Source: Planococcus beigongshangi
GTDB lineage: Bacteria > Bacillota > Bacilli > Bacillales_A > Planococcaceae
Direction: 5' to 3'
Length of the DNA stretch: 64,000 nt
NCBI RefSeq assembly: GCF_016820495.1
Contig: NZ_JADHDU010000006.1
Location: forward strand, 62,001 to 126,000
Of the stretch, positions 34,727 through 44,002 are shown in pieces (position 1 is the stretch's first letter; every line of letters starts with the position of its first letter). The position numbers and the translations under genes were made by a program. Under the pieces are notes generated by a model. That model was given only the letters and a program-made list of their open reading frames with translations, did not search any database and was not told where the DNA came from.

Positions 34727-34755
34727 TTGTAATATTACAGAATTATCTATAAAAT
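34727..34755 (+). promoter_or_regulatory. Candidate SigA promoter of the ICMT-like gene
   Basis: TTGTAA (34727-34732), 17-nt spacer, TAAAAT (34750-34755), about 33 nt before the start codon. Confidence 0.5.
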
Positions 34756-34787
34756 CGATTATGTAAATAGAAAGGCTGAGATTGATC

Positions 34788-35345
34788 ATGACTGTATTGG
34801 ACTGGATTTTCACAGGTGTGGCAGCAATTTGGGTTTTTGAATTCATCTTATTCCGAAACCGGGGGACAACAGCGGAAGATCCACTGGAAAAACGCTCTTT
34901 CGGCTTAATCTTTTCCGCACTTGCAGGTACTATTGCAGCAGCGGCGTTGATCGGGGAAATGCGATTTATTGAACAGGCGGAACCCTGGCTGAAAGCACTC
35001 GGATTACTTCTTTTTACGGCTGGTGTATTTTTGCGGTATTGGGGAATCCTTCATCTGAAAGCGCAATTTACACGTCACGTAACCGTGCAAAAAGGAGATG
35101 GCATTGTGAGTTCAGGCCCATACCGAAGATTGCGGCATCCGCTATACACGGCCCTGTTATTGATTGCAGTCGGCATGGCTCTGTTTTTCCAGAGCATCGC
35201 CGCTGCAATTATCGGAGGCGCTTTGGTCGCATGGGTACTGACGAAACGGATGGACGGTGAAGAGGCTATGCTCATTGCGGAATTTGGCGAGGAATACCGG
35301 GAATGGATGAAGAAGCGTGCCAGGCTTCTCCCGTTCATCTATTAA
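34788..35345 (+). CDS. Isoprenylcysteine carboxyl methyltransferase-like membrane protein
   Basis: 185 residues with about five hydrophobic segments and the C-terminal signature GPYRRLRHPLYTALLLI, then EEYREWMKKRARLLPFIY. This matches the ICMT/PEMT family, in which the conserved RHP region binds SAM. The natural acceptor in bacteria is unknown. I chose ATG 34788, with GAAAGG upstream. The next gene begins 19 nt after the stop, so a two-gene operon is likely. Confidence 0.83.
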   Translation: MTVLDWIFTGVAAIWVFEFILFRNRGTTAEDPLEKRSFGLIFSALAGTIAAAALIGEMRFIEQAEPWLKALGLLLFTAGVFLRYWGILHLKAQFTRHVTVQKGDGIVSSGPYRRLRHPLYTALLLIAVGMALFFQSIAAAIIGGALVAWVLTKRMDGEEAMLIAEFGEEYREWMKKRARLLPFIY

Positions 35346-35364
35346 GTGAAAGTGAGTGGTGTGA

Positions 35365-35823
35365 GTGAATTTGCCTTATGGAGTAAGCGGTTTTTATAAT
35401 TCAGCAGAGGAAAAACCGCCGGAAATGGACATCAGCAAATACAAGGAATTCTGTTACAGCCTCGCGAGAAGTTTGGATGGTGAATTACTGGGGTTCAGCG
35501 ATTCATTGTATCCGGCCAATTTCTGTAAAGCGGATTTTAAACTGCCTTCCAGCGCGGTCTCACTTGTCATGAATAAACATTATCCGATTCTTGCATTTGC
35601 TGCAGCGGTGGATGCGGTTAAAATTGAGTTTATCGATTTTTCAACCGGAAATGCAGTGGTGCCGGATGGTTTCACTGTGCTCCGGCCAGCAACCCTGGAG
35701 ACGCAAGTTCCTGAAAACCTGGAATATTTGCCTCCGAATCATCTGAATCAGGGGGAGCTGGAACAAATCAAATACTGGAAGCCGGAAACCATCGGTCAAA
35801 TCATTTTCAATTTTTGGGATTGA
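35365..35823 (+). CDS. Hypothetical cytoplasmic protein
   Basis: 152 residues of unrecognised family. No signal peptide, membrane helix or metal motif is visible. It looks like a folded alpha/beta protein with a C-terminal EQIKYWKPETIGQIIFNFWD. The GTG 35365 start has only a weak gagtggtgtga upstream. It lies close behind the ICMT-like gene and ends in a bidirectional terminator, so it is probably cotranscribed with it. Confidence 0.65.
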   Translation: MNLPYGVSGFYNSAEEKPPEMDISKYKEFCYSLARSLDGELLGFSDSLYPANFCKADFKLPSSAVSLVMNKHYPILAFAAAVDAVKIEFIDFSTGNAVVPDGFTVLRPATLETQVPENLEYLPPNHLNQGELEQIKYWKPETIGQIIFNFWD

Positions 35824-35835
35824 ACCGATGAACAG

Positions 35836-35877
35836 GAAAGCGCCGCTTCAGCTTAATGCTGAAGAGGCGCTTTTTCT
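35836..35877. terminator. Bidirectional terminator
   Basis: Stem gaaagcgcc.cttcagc/gctgaag.ggcgctttt between convergent genes. Confidence 0.88.
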
Positions 35878-35890
35878 TTTGGAACATTGT

Positions 35891-36907
35891 TCAGACAATT
35901 TGTCTGCCGCTTTTTCCGAGCGCGTAATAGATACCGTGCTGGAGACTTTGCAAGCATTCGAATTTTTTCAGGCTGTTTTCGGATTGGACGATCACCATCG
36001 CGAGTTCCGGTGACACACCGACCAGGATCGTTTCAATACCGAGCATGCGTGCTGCTGCCCCGAGCTTATCGATGAGTCTTGCTGTGTGAACGGAAATATG
36101 TTTATGCAAACCTGTCAGATCCAGCAGTAAGAACTGGGCTTGATGTTTCGGCAATTGGCTCAATGTATTGAAGATAAGGTCTTCAGACCGGTCTTCATCA
36201 TAACTGCCGATCATTGGCACAACCACTATTTTTTCAAGCACCGGGATGATCGGTGATGAAAGCTCTTTGACCAGATTTTGGAGCATCTTGGTTTTATCGT
36301 CCACCATCCGTTCGAGTTCCTTGATCTTCTGGGCTTCCTGCTTTCTGGACATTTCGTGGATATTGGACTGCACAGTTACTTCTGAAGGGTAATATTCCAC
36401 GACGCTGCAGGGGTTTTCATTGTTTTGATAGTGAATAATCTTATACCAGAAATTGGTGCCGAACAGCCCGGTGAATACGCCGGCATAATGGGAGGGAACA
36501 AAAATCCCTTCCAGCTCTTTTTGCTTCAGCTGATTCATTTTATATTCCCAATCATCCTGGATATGGAGGGTGAAATGTTTGGTTTCCTCATCCATTTCGA
36601 CGATTTTCACTTTCCCCCATCCAGCGGGGGCATATGTATTGGAAATCCAGTCAACGACATTGGAAGTGTTGATGTTCTTCATTTTCTTGAATTCACTGCC
36701 TACCACTACGCCTTGCCGGAAGCCTGTCGTTTCAAGCACAAGCTTTGTCGCTTCCATTCCTGAAATGTCCCGTATCGACTCGAAGAAGGTTTCCATGGCC
36801 GTCGTCCAGAAAAAGACGACATCGCCACCATCAAATAATACTTCACCTGTTTCCAGATCCCATTTTAAATCCACGTCACCGACAGTGATTTGTTTTTTCA
36901 TCATCAT
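35891..36907 (-). CDS. STAS-domain regulator with V4R-like N-terminal domain (RsbR-like)
   Basis: 338 residues. The N-terminal 200 residues (FFESIRDISGMEATKLVLETTGFRQG) resemble a V4R/XylR-N ligand-binding domain. A coiled linker follows (KIKELERMVDDKTKM). The C-terminal STAS domain (residues 235-335) contains LLDLTGLHKHISVHTARLIDKL, the region that carries the phosphorylated Thr residues in RsbR proteins. It is thus a candidate stressosome or partner-switching input, and could feed the SigB-type promoters seen elsewhere in the window. CGGAGG lies 7 nt before ATG 36907. Confidence 0.8.
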   Translation of the reverse strand: MMMKKQITVGDVDLKWDLETGEVLFDGGDVVFFWTTAMETFFESIRDISGMEATKLVLETTGFRQGVVVGSEFKKMKNINTSNVVDWISNTYAPAGWGKVKIVEMDEETKHFTLHIQDDWEYKMNQLKQKELEGIFVPSHYAGVFTGLFGTNFWYKIIHYQNNENPCSVVEYYPSEVTVQSNIHEMSRKQEAQKIKELERMVDDKTKMLQNLVKELSSPIIPVLEKIVVVPMIGSYDEDRSEDLIFNTLSQLPKHQAQFLLLDLTGLHKHISVHTARLIDKLGAAARMLGIETILVGVSPELAMVIVQSENSLKKFECLQSLQHGIYYALGKSGRQIV

Positions 36908-37139
36908 TCTCGATCCTCCGATTTGCTGTAATTCCATTTTGCTTGCTAAACCTGAAATCATGACTTTATCAAAGTGAATAAGTTCTCTATCGTATTCCCT
37001 GAATACGGTGAGATTAAGCACGCAGACCAATAAAAATTTATTTCATCGGCACTGGGCAATTTATTATGAAGGAACGTGATTGCCGGATGTCGAAATACAA
37101 CATGATGCATGATTGAACAAAACAAGGAGGCAGAATGAA

Positions 37140-37643
37140 ATGGAAGGGGAAATCCAGAAAATCAGGCCTAATTTTTGGTTCGACATGAATGCGGAGGAAG
37201 CGGTTAATTTTTATCTTTCAGTCTTTAAGAATTCGAGCATTGGAAGAATCACACGGTATACCGATGAAGGCAGGGAAATTCATGGCATGCCGGAAGGAAC
37301 GGTCATGACGGTTGAATTTGAACTGGAGGGCCAACAGTATATTGCATTGAACGGGGGAGACCAGTTCAAGTTCAATGAAGCGGTTTCCTTACTCATCAAT
37401 TGTGAGTCACAGGATGAAGTGGATTATTACTGGGACAGGCTGAAGGAAGGCGGCGACGAAAATGCGCAGGTCTGCGGCTGGCTGAAAGACAAGTTCGGAG
37501 TGTCCTGGCAAGTCGTGCCAAGGGAATTGGACGATATGATGGCATCCAAAGACATTGATAAGGCAAAACGCGTGACCCGGGCGATGCTGCAGATGAAGAA
37601 ACTGGATCTCAACGAATTACGGAAGGCTTATGAAGGGCGGTAG
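37140..37643 (+). CDS. VOC/PhnB-like family protein
   Basis: 167 residues of the 3-demethylubiquinone methyltransferase-like VOC group (PNFWFDMNAEEAVNFYLSVFKNSSI, ending DKFGVSWQVVPRELDDMM). No reaction can be assigned. AAGGAGG is 9 nt before ATG 37140. An ATG at 37135 in another frame leads only to a short ORF. Monocistronic with a perfect bidirectional terminator. Confidence 0.85.
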   Translation: MEGEIQKIRPNFWFDMNAEEAVNFYLSVFKNSSIGRITRYTDEGREIHGMPEGTVMTVEFELEGQQYIALNGGDQFKFNEAVSLLINCESQDEVDYYWDRLKEGGDENAQVCGWLKDKFGVSWQVVPRELDDMMASKDIDKAKRVTRAMLQMKKLDLNELRKAYEGR

Positions 37644-37664
37644 CCCCAACTGAGGAGACAAAGG

Positions 37665-37703
37665 AAGAAGCGGCACACTCAATCAGAATGTGCCGCTTCT
37701 TTC
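37665..37703. terminator. Bidirectional terminator
   Basis: Perfect stem aagaagcggcaca/tgtgccgcttctt between convergent genes. Confidence 0.9.
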
Positions 37704-37710
37704 TGTTCAT

Positions 37711-38835
37711 TTAATTTTCAACAAGGCTGCTCAAATAGCCATAGCCTTCTGCTTCCATGTCAGCAGCAGGGATGAACAGGATGGATGCACTGTTGATGCA
37801 ATAACGCAGGCCGCCTTCGTCTTTCGGGCCGTCATTGAACACGTGGCCAAGGTGGCTGTCGCCGGCCCGGCTGCGGACTTCGGTGCGTTTCATATTGAAG
37901 CTTGTATCGACATGCTCCGTAACGACTTCCGGTTCGATCGGTTTTGTAAAACTTGGCCAGCCGCATTTCGAATCGTATTTATCGGCTGAAGAGAACAGCG
38001 GCTCGCCGGTTGCGACATCGACATAGAGGCCGGGTTCGTAATTATCCCAGTATTCATTGGAATAGGCGGTTTCGGTATCATCTTTTTGCGTCACATTATA
38101 CTGAGCTTCCGTCAATGTCGCTTTCAGCTCTTCATCACTCGGCTTCGGATAATCCGCGGGATCGATCAAAGCGGGAATTTCCTGGTCTTCAAGCGAATCA
38201 AATTCGATGTGGCAATAGCCATCCGGATTCTTTTCAAGATAATCCTGATGATATTCTTCCGCAAGATAATAATGTTCCAGCGGTTCGACTTCCGTCACGA
38301 TCGGTTTGTCGTAGCGCTCAGCTTCAGCGGCCACCACTCCTTCGATAACAGCACGCTCCACTTCATCCCCGTAGTAAACGCCGGTACGATATTGCGTCCC
38401 TTTATCATTACCCTGCTGATTCAACAGCGTCGGGTCGATGATGATGAAGAATTGGCTGACTAGACTTTCCAGATCGATGCGCTCGGGATCGTATTGAACG
38501 TGGACCGCTTCTGCATGCCCTGTGTTTTGATAGAGCACTTCCTGATAAGTCGGGTCTTCAGTGTTGCCGTTGGCGTAGCCGGAAGTTACGTCATAAACGC
38601 CGTAAACACGTTCCATGTAAGCTTCGACTCCCCAGAAGCAGCCGCCTGCAAACCAGATATCTTTCAGGTTCTCCGTCTCGAATTCCAGATTCTTATTCGG
38701 ATTGTCCGGGAAACGGGACGTGCTTTCCGATAGATCCGCTGCCGCGTTTCCGGCCGTGCTGTTTGTACCCGGAACCGAACAGGCAGTTAACAGAAGCAGA
38801 AGAAACAGCAGGAGCAGTGAGAGTTTGGACTTCAT
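37711..38835 (-). CDS. msrAB: Lipoprotein MsrA-MsrB fusion (methionine sulfoxide reductase)
   Basis: 374 residues. A lipoprotein signal (LLLLLTACS) precedes an MsrA domain with catalytic GGCFWGVE near residue 63 and an MsrB domain with zinc-type Cys residues partly present ([10 protein letters not shown]) and active-site RYCINSAS. It reduces both epimers of methionine sulfoxide in proteins at the outer membrane face. AAAGGAG lies 11 nt before ATG 38835. The thioredoxin-like lipoprotein gene directly upstream probably supplies electrons, as Etrx does for surface MsrAB in pneumococcus. No CcdA gene is adjacent. Confidence 0.9.
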   Translation of the reverse strand: MKSKLSLLLLFLLLLLTACSVPGTNSTAGNAAADLSESTSRFPDNPNKNLEFETENLKDIWFAGGCFWGVEAYMERVYGVYDVTSGYANGNTEDPTYQEVLYQNTGHAEAVHVQYDPERIDLESLVSQFFIIIDPTLLNQQGNDKGTQYRTGVYYGDEVERAVIEGVVAAEAERYDKPIVTEVEPLEHYYLAEEYHQDYLEKNPDGYCHIEFDSLEDQEIPALIDPADYPKPSDEELKATLTEAQYNVTQKDDTETAYSNEYWDNYEPGLYVDVATGEPLFSSADKYDSKCGWPSFTKPIEPEVVTEHVDTSFNMKRTEVRSRAGDSHLGHVFNDGPKDEGGLRYCINSASILFIPAADMEAEGYGYLSSLVEN

Positions 38836-38855
38836 GACTGGCCGGGCTCCTTTCA

Positions 38856-39380
38856 TTATTGGATGTTGTCAAAGGTTTCATAAATCTGTTCATTGCTCAT
38901 ATGGCCGGACTGGCTTTTCACCATGACACCGTCGGAACCGATAAATACGGATGTCGGGTAGCCGATGATGCCGTAGTCTTCAAAAGCAGGGCCGCCTTCA
39001 TCCAATAAAACCTGGATATTTTCTGTATTGTTGACGCCTTCAAACCATTTGGCAAATGACTCGTTGCTTTTCTCTGCATTCGAATCGGGTGATACGATGG
39101 TCAAAACCTCAAATTCAGGGTCTTCTCCGGCAAGCAGATTCAATTCATCCATGCCGGCGAGACAAATCGAGCACCAGGATGCCCAAAATTTAATATAGAC
39201 TTTTTGCCCTTCATAGTCAGACAGATCGTGTGTATTGCCCTGCAAATCCATCAGTTGAAACTCCGGTGCTGGTTTGCCATCGTTCAGTTGACCGGCACCG
39301 GAAATGGCTTCGCCGGCAGAACAGGCAGACAGCACGAATAGAAGGAGGATGAAAATGGGGAGAGTCTTTAATCGTTTCAT
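38856..39380 (-). CDS. TlpA/ResA-like thioredoxin lipoprotein
   Basis: 174 residues: lipobox LSAC near residue 19, then a TlpA-type thioredoxin fold with active site [11 protein letters not shown] (CxxC) and cis-proline region GYPTSVFI. It is anchored outside the membrane. It ends 20 nt before the MsrAB start, so the two form an operon, and it is the likely reductant of MsrAB. The CSIC dipeptide is unusual compared with the common CxPC. Confidence 0.9.
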   Translation of the reverse strand: MKRLKTLPIFILLLFVLSACSAGEAISGAGQLNDGKPAPEFQLMDLQGNTHDLSDYEGQKVYIKFWASWCSICLAGMDELNLLAGEDPEFEVLTIVSPDSNAEKSNESFAKWFEGVNNTENIQVLLDEGGPAFEDYGIIGYPTSVFIGSDGVMVKSQSGHMSNEQIYETFDNIQ

Positions 39381-39404
39381 GGATGATCACCTGTTTTCTG
39401 TTGG

Positions 39405-39433
39405 ATGTAAATGCTTTGATCTAAACCTGTCAA
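39405..39433 (-). promoter_or_regulatory. Candidate SigA promoter of the trx-msrAB operon
   Basis: Minus strand: perfect TTGACA (39433-39428), 17-nt spacer, TTACAT (39410-39405). Confidence 0.4.
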
Positions 39434-39542
39434 AGTGCAGTATTCTTATTACCCATATCATATAGCGAAAAAAGGCAGAAAGATATTCTATTGTCTCAGG
39501 TGGGGAGTAAATGGGTCGATGGGTGTGATATGTTCGGCAAAT

Positions 39543-39570
39543 AAAAAGACGCTTCCTGGTTGGAAACGTC
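39543..39570 (-). terminator. Intrinsic terminator of the Nudix gene
   Basis: Minus-strand stem gacgtttcc/ggaagcgtc (one mismatch) followed by T residues. Confidence 0.8.
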
Positions 39571-39577
39571 ATGCAGA

Positions 39578-40090
39578 TTAGCCGTTGATCATTTTTTGCA
39601 GATCTTCCTGATACAGTTGGCATCTTTCCATAACATTGGGCACTGTCAGCCCCATTTCATCCATTTTGCGAAGTTCTTCGAAAGTCACAAATTGCGCATC
39701 GCAGACTTCGCCTGGTTGAAGCTTCATGGATGATGGATCGATCAATTCCTGCGAACGCCAGATATAACTGTCGCGGAAATAATGTCCATACTTGATTTCT
39801 CCGATTTTCATCAATTGACCGGCTGATGCGACCAGTCCGGTTTCTTCCTCGAGTTCCCGAGCGGCACCTTCAGCGCTTGTTTCGCCGGCAGTGATTGAAC
39901 CGCCTGTAATTTCCCACATTAACGGATAGGTTTTCAGCGGATCCCGCTTCGTCAAAAGGATTCGCCCATCGGCATTGATTGTATAGATCTCCACCACTAT
40001 ATGAAAGTCGCCAGGCGTCAATTCAACTCCGCGGAGATGGGTTCTGCCGGTCATATTTCTATTTTCATCTACTAGATCCCAATATTCCAT
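39578..40090 (-). CDS. Nudix hydrolase (IDI-like)
   Basis: 170 residues with Nudix box GGSITAGETSAEGAARELEEETGL and an N-terminus (EYWDLVDENRNMTGRTHLRG) like the isopentenyl-diphosphate isomerase-related Nudix group, although true IDI active-site Cys/Glu motifs are not evident. Likely a housekeeping pyrophosphohydrolase. I chose ATG 40090, with GGGAG 8 nt upstream. A longer in-frame extension to 40246 has no Shine-Dalgarno. Confidence 0.85.
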   Translation of the reverse strand: MEYWDLVDENRNMTGRTHLRGVELTPGDFHIVVEIYTINADGRILLTKRDPLKTYPLMWEITGGSITAGETSAEGAARELEEETGLVASAGQLMKIGEIKYGHYFRDSYIWRSQELIDPSSMKLQPGEVCDAQFVTFEELRKMDEMGLTVPNVMERCQLYQEDLQKMING

Positions 40091-40224
40091 AGCCATCACT
40101 CCCATTAGATGAGTATAGAGAATAAGCATGAAATTTGAAAGGTGTAATCTGGAATTTTTGTGTGAAAATGGAGCAGGTTTATCAAAAGAAAATGTCGAAT
40201 AAGAATCACGGAGGGGGAGAGAAA

Positions 40225-40716
40225 ATGACCAGAAAAGAAAATGCAATCGGAAAAGCGCTTCAAGTGATTGGAGCCATAATCGTTATCGCTTACACATTCC
40301 GAGCGTTCTCGGTTATAGGAGACTTTGGCGGAGGTGCCGGCTTTGACGTGTTCCTGCAGGGACTGATCATCGGGATGCTGCTGATCGGCTTCGGGGAAGT
40401 GATCTTATTGATGCAGGGTCTTTTCAATCAGCGCGAACCATTCCGGCCTGTGGAAGACACGGAAACGACCAGAAGAGGAACATTGGCGAAAACAAGTGAA
40501 GATACAGTTTCGCTGGAAACTCGCAATCGGATCATGGAACATTATGCGAAACTCGATCTGATTGTCGATGACATCGAGGCGACACCTTATGACGGCTACA
40601 TGATTGTCCATCACGATGGAACGCGCGATATTGTCGACTTGAATAATTGGGAAGTGGAAATTCTTTCGGATAAGGCATTGAGGAACCAGCCGGAATTACG
40701 CGGGTTGATAGAATAG
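40225..40716 (+). CDS. Two-helix membrane protein of unknown function
   Basis: 163 residues. Two transmembrane helices (about 8-28 and 43-66) are followed by a soluble domain of about 95 residues ending DGTRDIVDLNNWEVEILSDKALRNQPELRGLI. I recognise no family. CGGAGGGGGAG precedes ATG 40225. The next gene starts 21 nt downstream, so the two are probably cotranscribed. Confidence 0.7.
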   Translation: MTRKENAIGKALQVIGAIIVIAYTFRAFSVIGDFGGGAGFDVFLQGLIIGMLLIGFGEVILLMQGLFNQREPFRPVEDTETTRRGTLAKTSEDTVSLETRNRIMEHYAKLDLIVDDIEATPYDGYMIVHHDGTRDIVDLNNWEVEILSDKALRNQPELRGLIE

Positions 40717-40737
40717 GATAGATTGGAGGAGCAGCAA

Positions 40738-41121
40738 ATGTTCACATTTGAACACGTAGCGATCATGGTCAAAAACATGGATGAGTCCATTCACTTCTAT
40801 GAGCAGGTTTTTGGTTTTGAAGTCCGGTTCAGGAAAAAACGGGCTGACAGGGAAATGACTTTTCTCTATATGAAAAATGCCCCGGAAATTGAGATCGAAC
40901 TCATCCAGGACATCGATCCGGTTGGTGAGTACCATACGACCGGTGTAGTGCATCATTTGGCTTTTCGTGTCGAAAATCTGGAGAATGCCCTCGATTATGT
41001 CAATGAAAACAGCAGCTTGGCCGTATCGGCGGAAGTCAAACCGGCGGGAGAAGGAAGAATGGTCCTTTTTGAAGGCCTAAACGGAGAAATCCTGCAATTG
41101 ATAGAGAAGACATCTGCATAA
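40738..41121 (+). CDS. Glyoxalase/VOC superfamily protein
   Basis: 127 residues: a two-module VOC fold with FEHVAIMVKNMDESIHFYEQVFGFEV, then HHLAFRVENLENALDYV and a terminal FFEGLNGEILQLIE-like strand (FEGLNGEILQLIE). The first His, the later His and a Glu are the usual metal ligands, as in glyoxalase I or methylmalonyl-CoA epimerase. Specificity is unknown. TGGAGGAG precedes the ATG. Confidence 0.87.
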   Translation: MFTFEHVAIMVKNMDESIHFYEQVFGFEVRFRKKRADREMTFLYMKNAPEIEIELIQDIDPVGEYHTTGVVHHLAFRVENLENALDYVNENSSLAVSAEVKPAGEGRMVLFEGLNGEILQLIEKTSA

Positions 41122-41140
41122 ACATAATCCGCCTGAAAGC

Positions 41141-41177
41141 AAAAGGAGATGTCGCCAGTGGACATCTTCTTTTTTTT
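41141..41177 (+). terminator. Intrinsic terminator
   Basis: Stem aaaggagatgtc/gacatcttcttt followed by a long T run. Confidence 0.82.
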
Positions 41178-41284
41178 GCTCATCGGCAGTCACTCGGCAT
41201 CTCCGCAACGAAACTCCCATTGTCACAGGTTTGAGCCATTTCCTGAAGGGAAAAGAGGCGTAAAACCATACAGGAGGAGATTTT

Positions 41285-42088
41285 ATGAGGACTTTATTCG
41301 CTGAAGATGCACTGGCACATAAACATGTTCTCATCACGGGAGCGACTGGCGGCATCGGCCGCGAAACAGCGAAAGTGGTGGCCGCTATGGGGGCGAAAGT
41401 GACGATTACCGGAAGAGATGAGGAAAAACTGAATGCCTTGGCAGAGGAATTGGGGGAAATGACGGATAAGGATAAAATTTACGTTCAACCCGCAGACCTC
41501 ACTCAATCCGAAGACAGATTGAAATTGATCGCAAATGCAGAAGAAGCGCATGGATTCATCAATGGCCTTGTCAATTCTGCCGGGGTTGCGGGCGGCAAAA
41601 CAGTGGAAGAGTTGGGTGAGGAATTCATCGAGAAGCTGATGAACTTGAATTATAAATGTACCTTCCTGCTGACACAGGAAATTTACAGGAAAATGATGGA
41701 GCAAAAAGAAGGGGATATCGTCAATTTGGCGAGCCTTTCGGGATTGCGGGGAACCCATGGCAACACTGCCTATGCGGCGAGCAAGTTTGCAGTGGTCGGC
41801 TGGACGCAGTCGATGGCGCTTGAAGCGATTGAACATGGCATCCGCGTCAATGCAGTGTGTCCGGGCTATGTCGATACGGAAATGGCGCGCAACAGCATTC
41901 GCAGAAAAGCGGAGCGAAAAGGCATTTCTTTTGAAGAAGGCATGAAGGAAGCGGAAAGCACCATTCCTTCCGGGCGAATTTCAACACCGCAGGAAGTCGC
42001 GAATACGATCGCTTTTCTACTAACGGATGCGGCGGTGAATATCGTCGGTGAGTCCGTCAAGATTTCAGGCGGAAGTGTGATGCGTTAA
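41285..42088 (+). CDS. SDR family oxidoreductase (3-oxoacyl reductase-like)
   Basis: 267 residues. TGATGGIG cofactor motif near residue 19, NSAG, catalytic YAASK and the C-terminal SGGSVMR ending are typical of FabG-like reductases. Substrate unknown; the gene is not near fatty-acid synthesis genes. Preceded by CAGGAGGAG. Monocistronic, with a terminator shared with the convergent TIM-barrel gene. Confidence 0.88.
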   Translation: MRTLFAEDALAHKHVLITGATGGIGRETAKVVAAMGAKVTITGRDEEKLNALAEELGEMTDKDKIYVQPADLTQSEDRLKLIANAEEAHGFINGLVNSAGVAGGKTVEELGEEFIEKLMNLNYKCTFLLTQEIYRKMMEQKEGDIVNLASLSGLRGTHGNTAYAASKFAVVGWTQSMALEAIEHGIRVNAVCPGYVDTEMARNSIRRKAERKGISFEEGMKEAESTIPSGRISTPQEVANTIAFLLTDAAVNIVGESVKISGGSVMR

Positions 42089-42122
42089 CATACACTGCGA
42101 AAAGAATTTTAAAAACCAGTCC

Positions 42123-42165
42123 AAAGAGCAGGCAATCCGAGATGATGCGGGTTGCCGGCTCTTTA
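42123..42165. terminator. Bidirectional terminator
   Basis: Imperfect stem aaagagcaggcaatcc/gggttgccggctcttt between convergent genes. Confidence 0.8.
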
Positions 42166-43107
42166 TCCTTTCCCCATGGCTGCCTTCAGGTTTTCAACAG
42201 CTTTGTCGACGCCTTCGTCAATCGACAGGAGTCCGTCTTCGTGTTCAATGCTTACAGCATCGTCGTAACCGGACAGCTGCAAGGCGTGGATGATAGCGGC
42301 CCAGGTTTTTTGTCCGTGTCCGAGACCGACTGTCCGGAAATGCCAGGCGCGTTCCCGGGGAGCGGTATGTTCCGTCATGTCCGTCCAACCATTGCGGTTC
42401 AGGTTCTCCGAATTGACAGCCGTGTCTTTTGCGTGGAAATGATGGATGGCGTTCTCACGGCCGAGAAGATGAATCGCAGCAACCGGATCGATTCCTTGCC
42501 ACCACATATGGCTCGGATCAAAATTGGCGCCGATTGACGCACCGCATGCCTGGCGTAATTTCAATAAAGTCGCAGGTGTATGGACAGAAAAACCGCCATG
42601 CATTTCAATGCCGACCTTTACCCCGAGGGATACAGCCAGGTCATTTTTTTCTTTCCAGTAAGGGATCAATTTTTCATTCCATTGCCATTTCAGGATTTTC
42701 TGGAAATCTTCCGGCCAGGCGGCGACTGGCCAATTCGGGTAAAGCGCATTTTCGTGATCGCCTGGACATCCGGAAAATGTGTTGACGACAGGGATGCCGA
42801 GTCTGGAGGCAAGACGAAGAGTGTTATCGAATAATGCATCAGCTTCCCGGGCACTCTTCTGCTGCGGATGGAGCGGATTAGCGTGGCAGCTTAATGAACT
42901 GATGCTCAACCCGTACGCATCTATCGTTTGCCTGAAACGCTGGAGTTTACCGTTATCGCCCAATAACTCTTCCGGTTTGCAATGGGCATCTCCGGGGTAG
43001 CCGCCTGTTCCGAGTTCGATCGCTTCAATTCCTTTGGAGGAAACATAATGCAGCATTTCGTCAAAACTAAGTTCGGAGAATAAAGTTGTGAAAATACCCA
43101 GCTTCAT
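42163..43107 (-). CDS. Sugar phosphate isomerase/epimerase (xylose isomerase-like TIM barrel)
   Basis: 314 residues of the AP endonuclease 2/IolE-like TIM-barrel family: MKLGIFTTLFSEL opening, EMHGGFSVHTPATLL, NFDPSHMWWQGIDP and HFHAKDTAV carry the Glu, Asp and His metal ligands. Likely a ketose or inositol-derivative isomerase; the exact substrate is unknown. I chose ATG 43107, 9 nt after AAAGGGG. No sugar transporter or dehydrogenase is adjacent. A GNAT-type gene ends just upstream. Confidence 0.85.
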   Translation of the reverse strand: MKLGIFTTLFSELSFDEMLHYVSSKGIEAIELGTGGYPGDAHCKPEELLGDNGKLQRFRQTIDAYGLSISSLSCHANPLHPQQKSAREADALFDNTLRLASRLGIPVVNTFSGCPGDHENALYPNWPVAAWPEDFQKILKWQWNEKLIPYWKEKNDLAVSLGVKVGIEMHGGFSVHTPATLLKLRQACGASIGANFDPSHMWWQGIDPVAAIHLLGRENAIHHFHAKDTAVNSENLNRNGWTDMTEHTAPRERAWHFRTVGLGHGQKTWAAIIHALQLSGYDDAVSIEHEDGLLSIDEGVDKAVENLKAAMGKG

Positions 43108-43147
43108 CTGACGCATCCCCTTTCTTCATATTCAACAGCATTTGCTC

Positions 43148-44002
43148 TTACCGGCTTTTGCCGAATAGGATCCAGGGAGAGGGCAGGGAAAAGGGATGAT
43201 TGTCCGGGAGGCTTGCAGCCTGCTGTTTTGTCAGGTCCATCCAAATCCGCAATCCTGGAGAAAACTCCTTTGAAAGTTCATCCCGCGCAAAAGAAATCGT
43301 ATCCCAAAGGCCATCTTGCTCCATCACATCTCCAAAAGGGTAGATCGCATGCAGGAAATTATATTTCTTCACATCATGTTTGGTGATGAGGACACGGTCG
43401 CCTTTATCATTTTCAAAAAACCGCCACCCCGCGACTTTTGCATCTTCGAACATTTCTTCCGTAGCAGGGAAAGGATAATAGCATTCATAAGGAAAAACAG
43501 CGGAAGATTCTACATACAGCCGCCTGAGCCATTGCCTTTTAGCAGAGATGCTGTCGACCGGTTTCCAGACAGCCTGTCCTTTCTCCAGGCCGGAAAGTGT
43601 TCTGGCGCTGGCACCATAACTGATATGATGTTCAGTCAATCCGATTTTCTTCAGTACGCGCTGGGCAGGGATGTTCTCTTCCTGCGTGTTAGCGCCCACC
43701 CAGTTGATCTCGGGCATTTTGAAGGCTTCTTCCATCACTTTTTTCATCAAGTGGGTGGACAGGTCATTGCCCCGGAAGCGCAGATCGCTGCGCATACGGC
43801 CGAGCATGGCATATTGTTTGGCAAATACCGTTAACCCGCCGACGCTGACAAGCTGATCATTTGAAAAAAGTCCGAAAAGTTTATTGTTGCCGGTGGAGAT
43901 CCGCTCAAATACGCGGATGACGTAATCATCTTCGATGCCGGTTTCCATCGCTTGAAGGCTGGGTAAATCTTCTTTTGTCAAAGCACGGATCAGTTTTTCC
44001 AT
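43148..44002 (-). CDS. GNAT family N-acetyltransferase with extra C-terminal domain
   Basis: 284 residues. The first 140 have the GNAT fold (RALTKEDLPSLQAMETG, LRFRGNDLSTHLMKKVMEEA for acetyl-CoA binding, ANTQEENIPAQRVLKKIGL). The second half (PYECYYPFPATEEMFEDAKVAGW) is an additional domain of unknown role, as in larger GNAT relatives. Acceptor unknown. The stop lies 41 nt before the TIM-barrel start, so the genes could be cotranscribed. Confidence 0.83.
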   Translation of the reverse strand: MEKLIRALTKEDLPSLQAMETGIEDDYVIRVFERISTGNNKLFGLFSNDQLVSVGGLTVFAKQYAMLGRMRSDLRFRGNDLSTHLMKKVMEEAFKMPEINWVGANTQEENIPAQRVLKKIGLTEHHISYGASARTLSGLEKGQAVWKPVDSISAKRQWLRRLYVESSAVFPYECYYPFPATEEMFEDAKVAGWRFFENDKGDRVLITKHDVKKYNFLHAIYPFGDVMEQDGLWDTISFARDELSKEFSPGLRIWMDLTKQQAASLPDNHPFSLPSPWILFGKSR

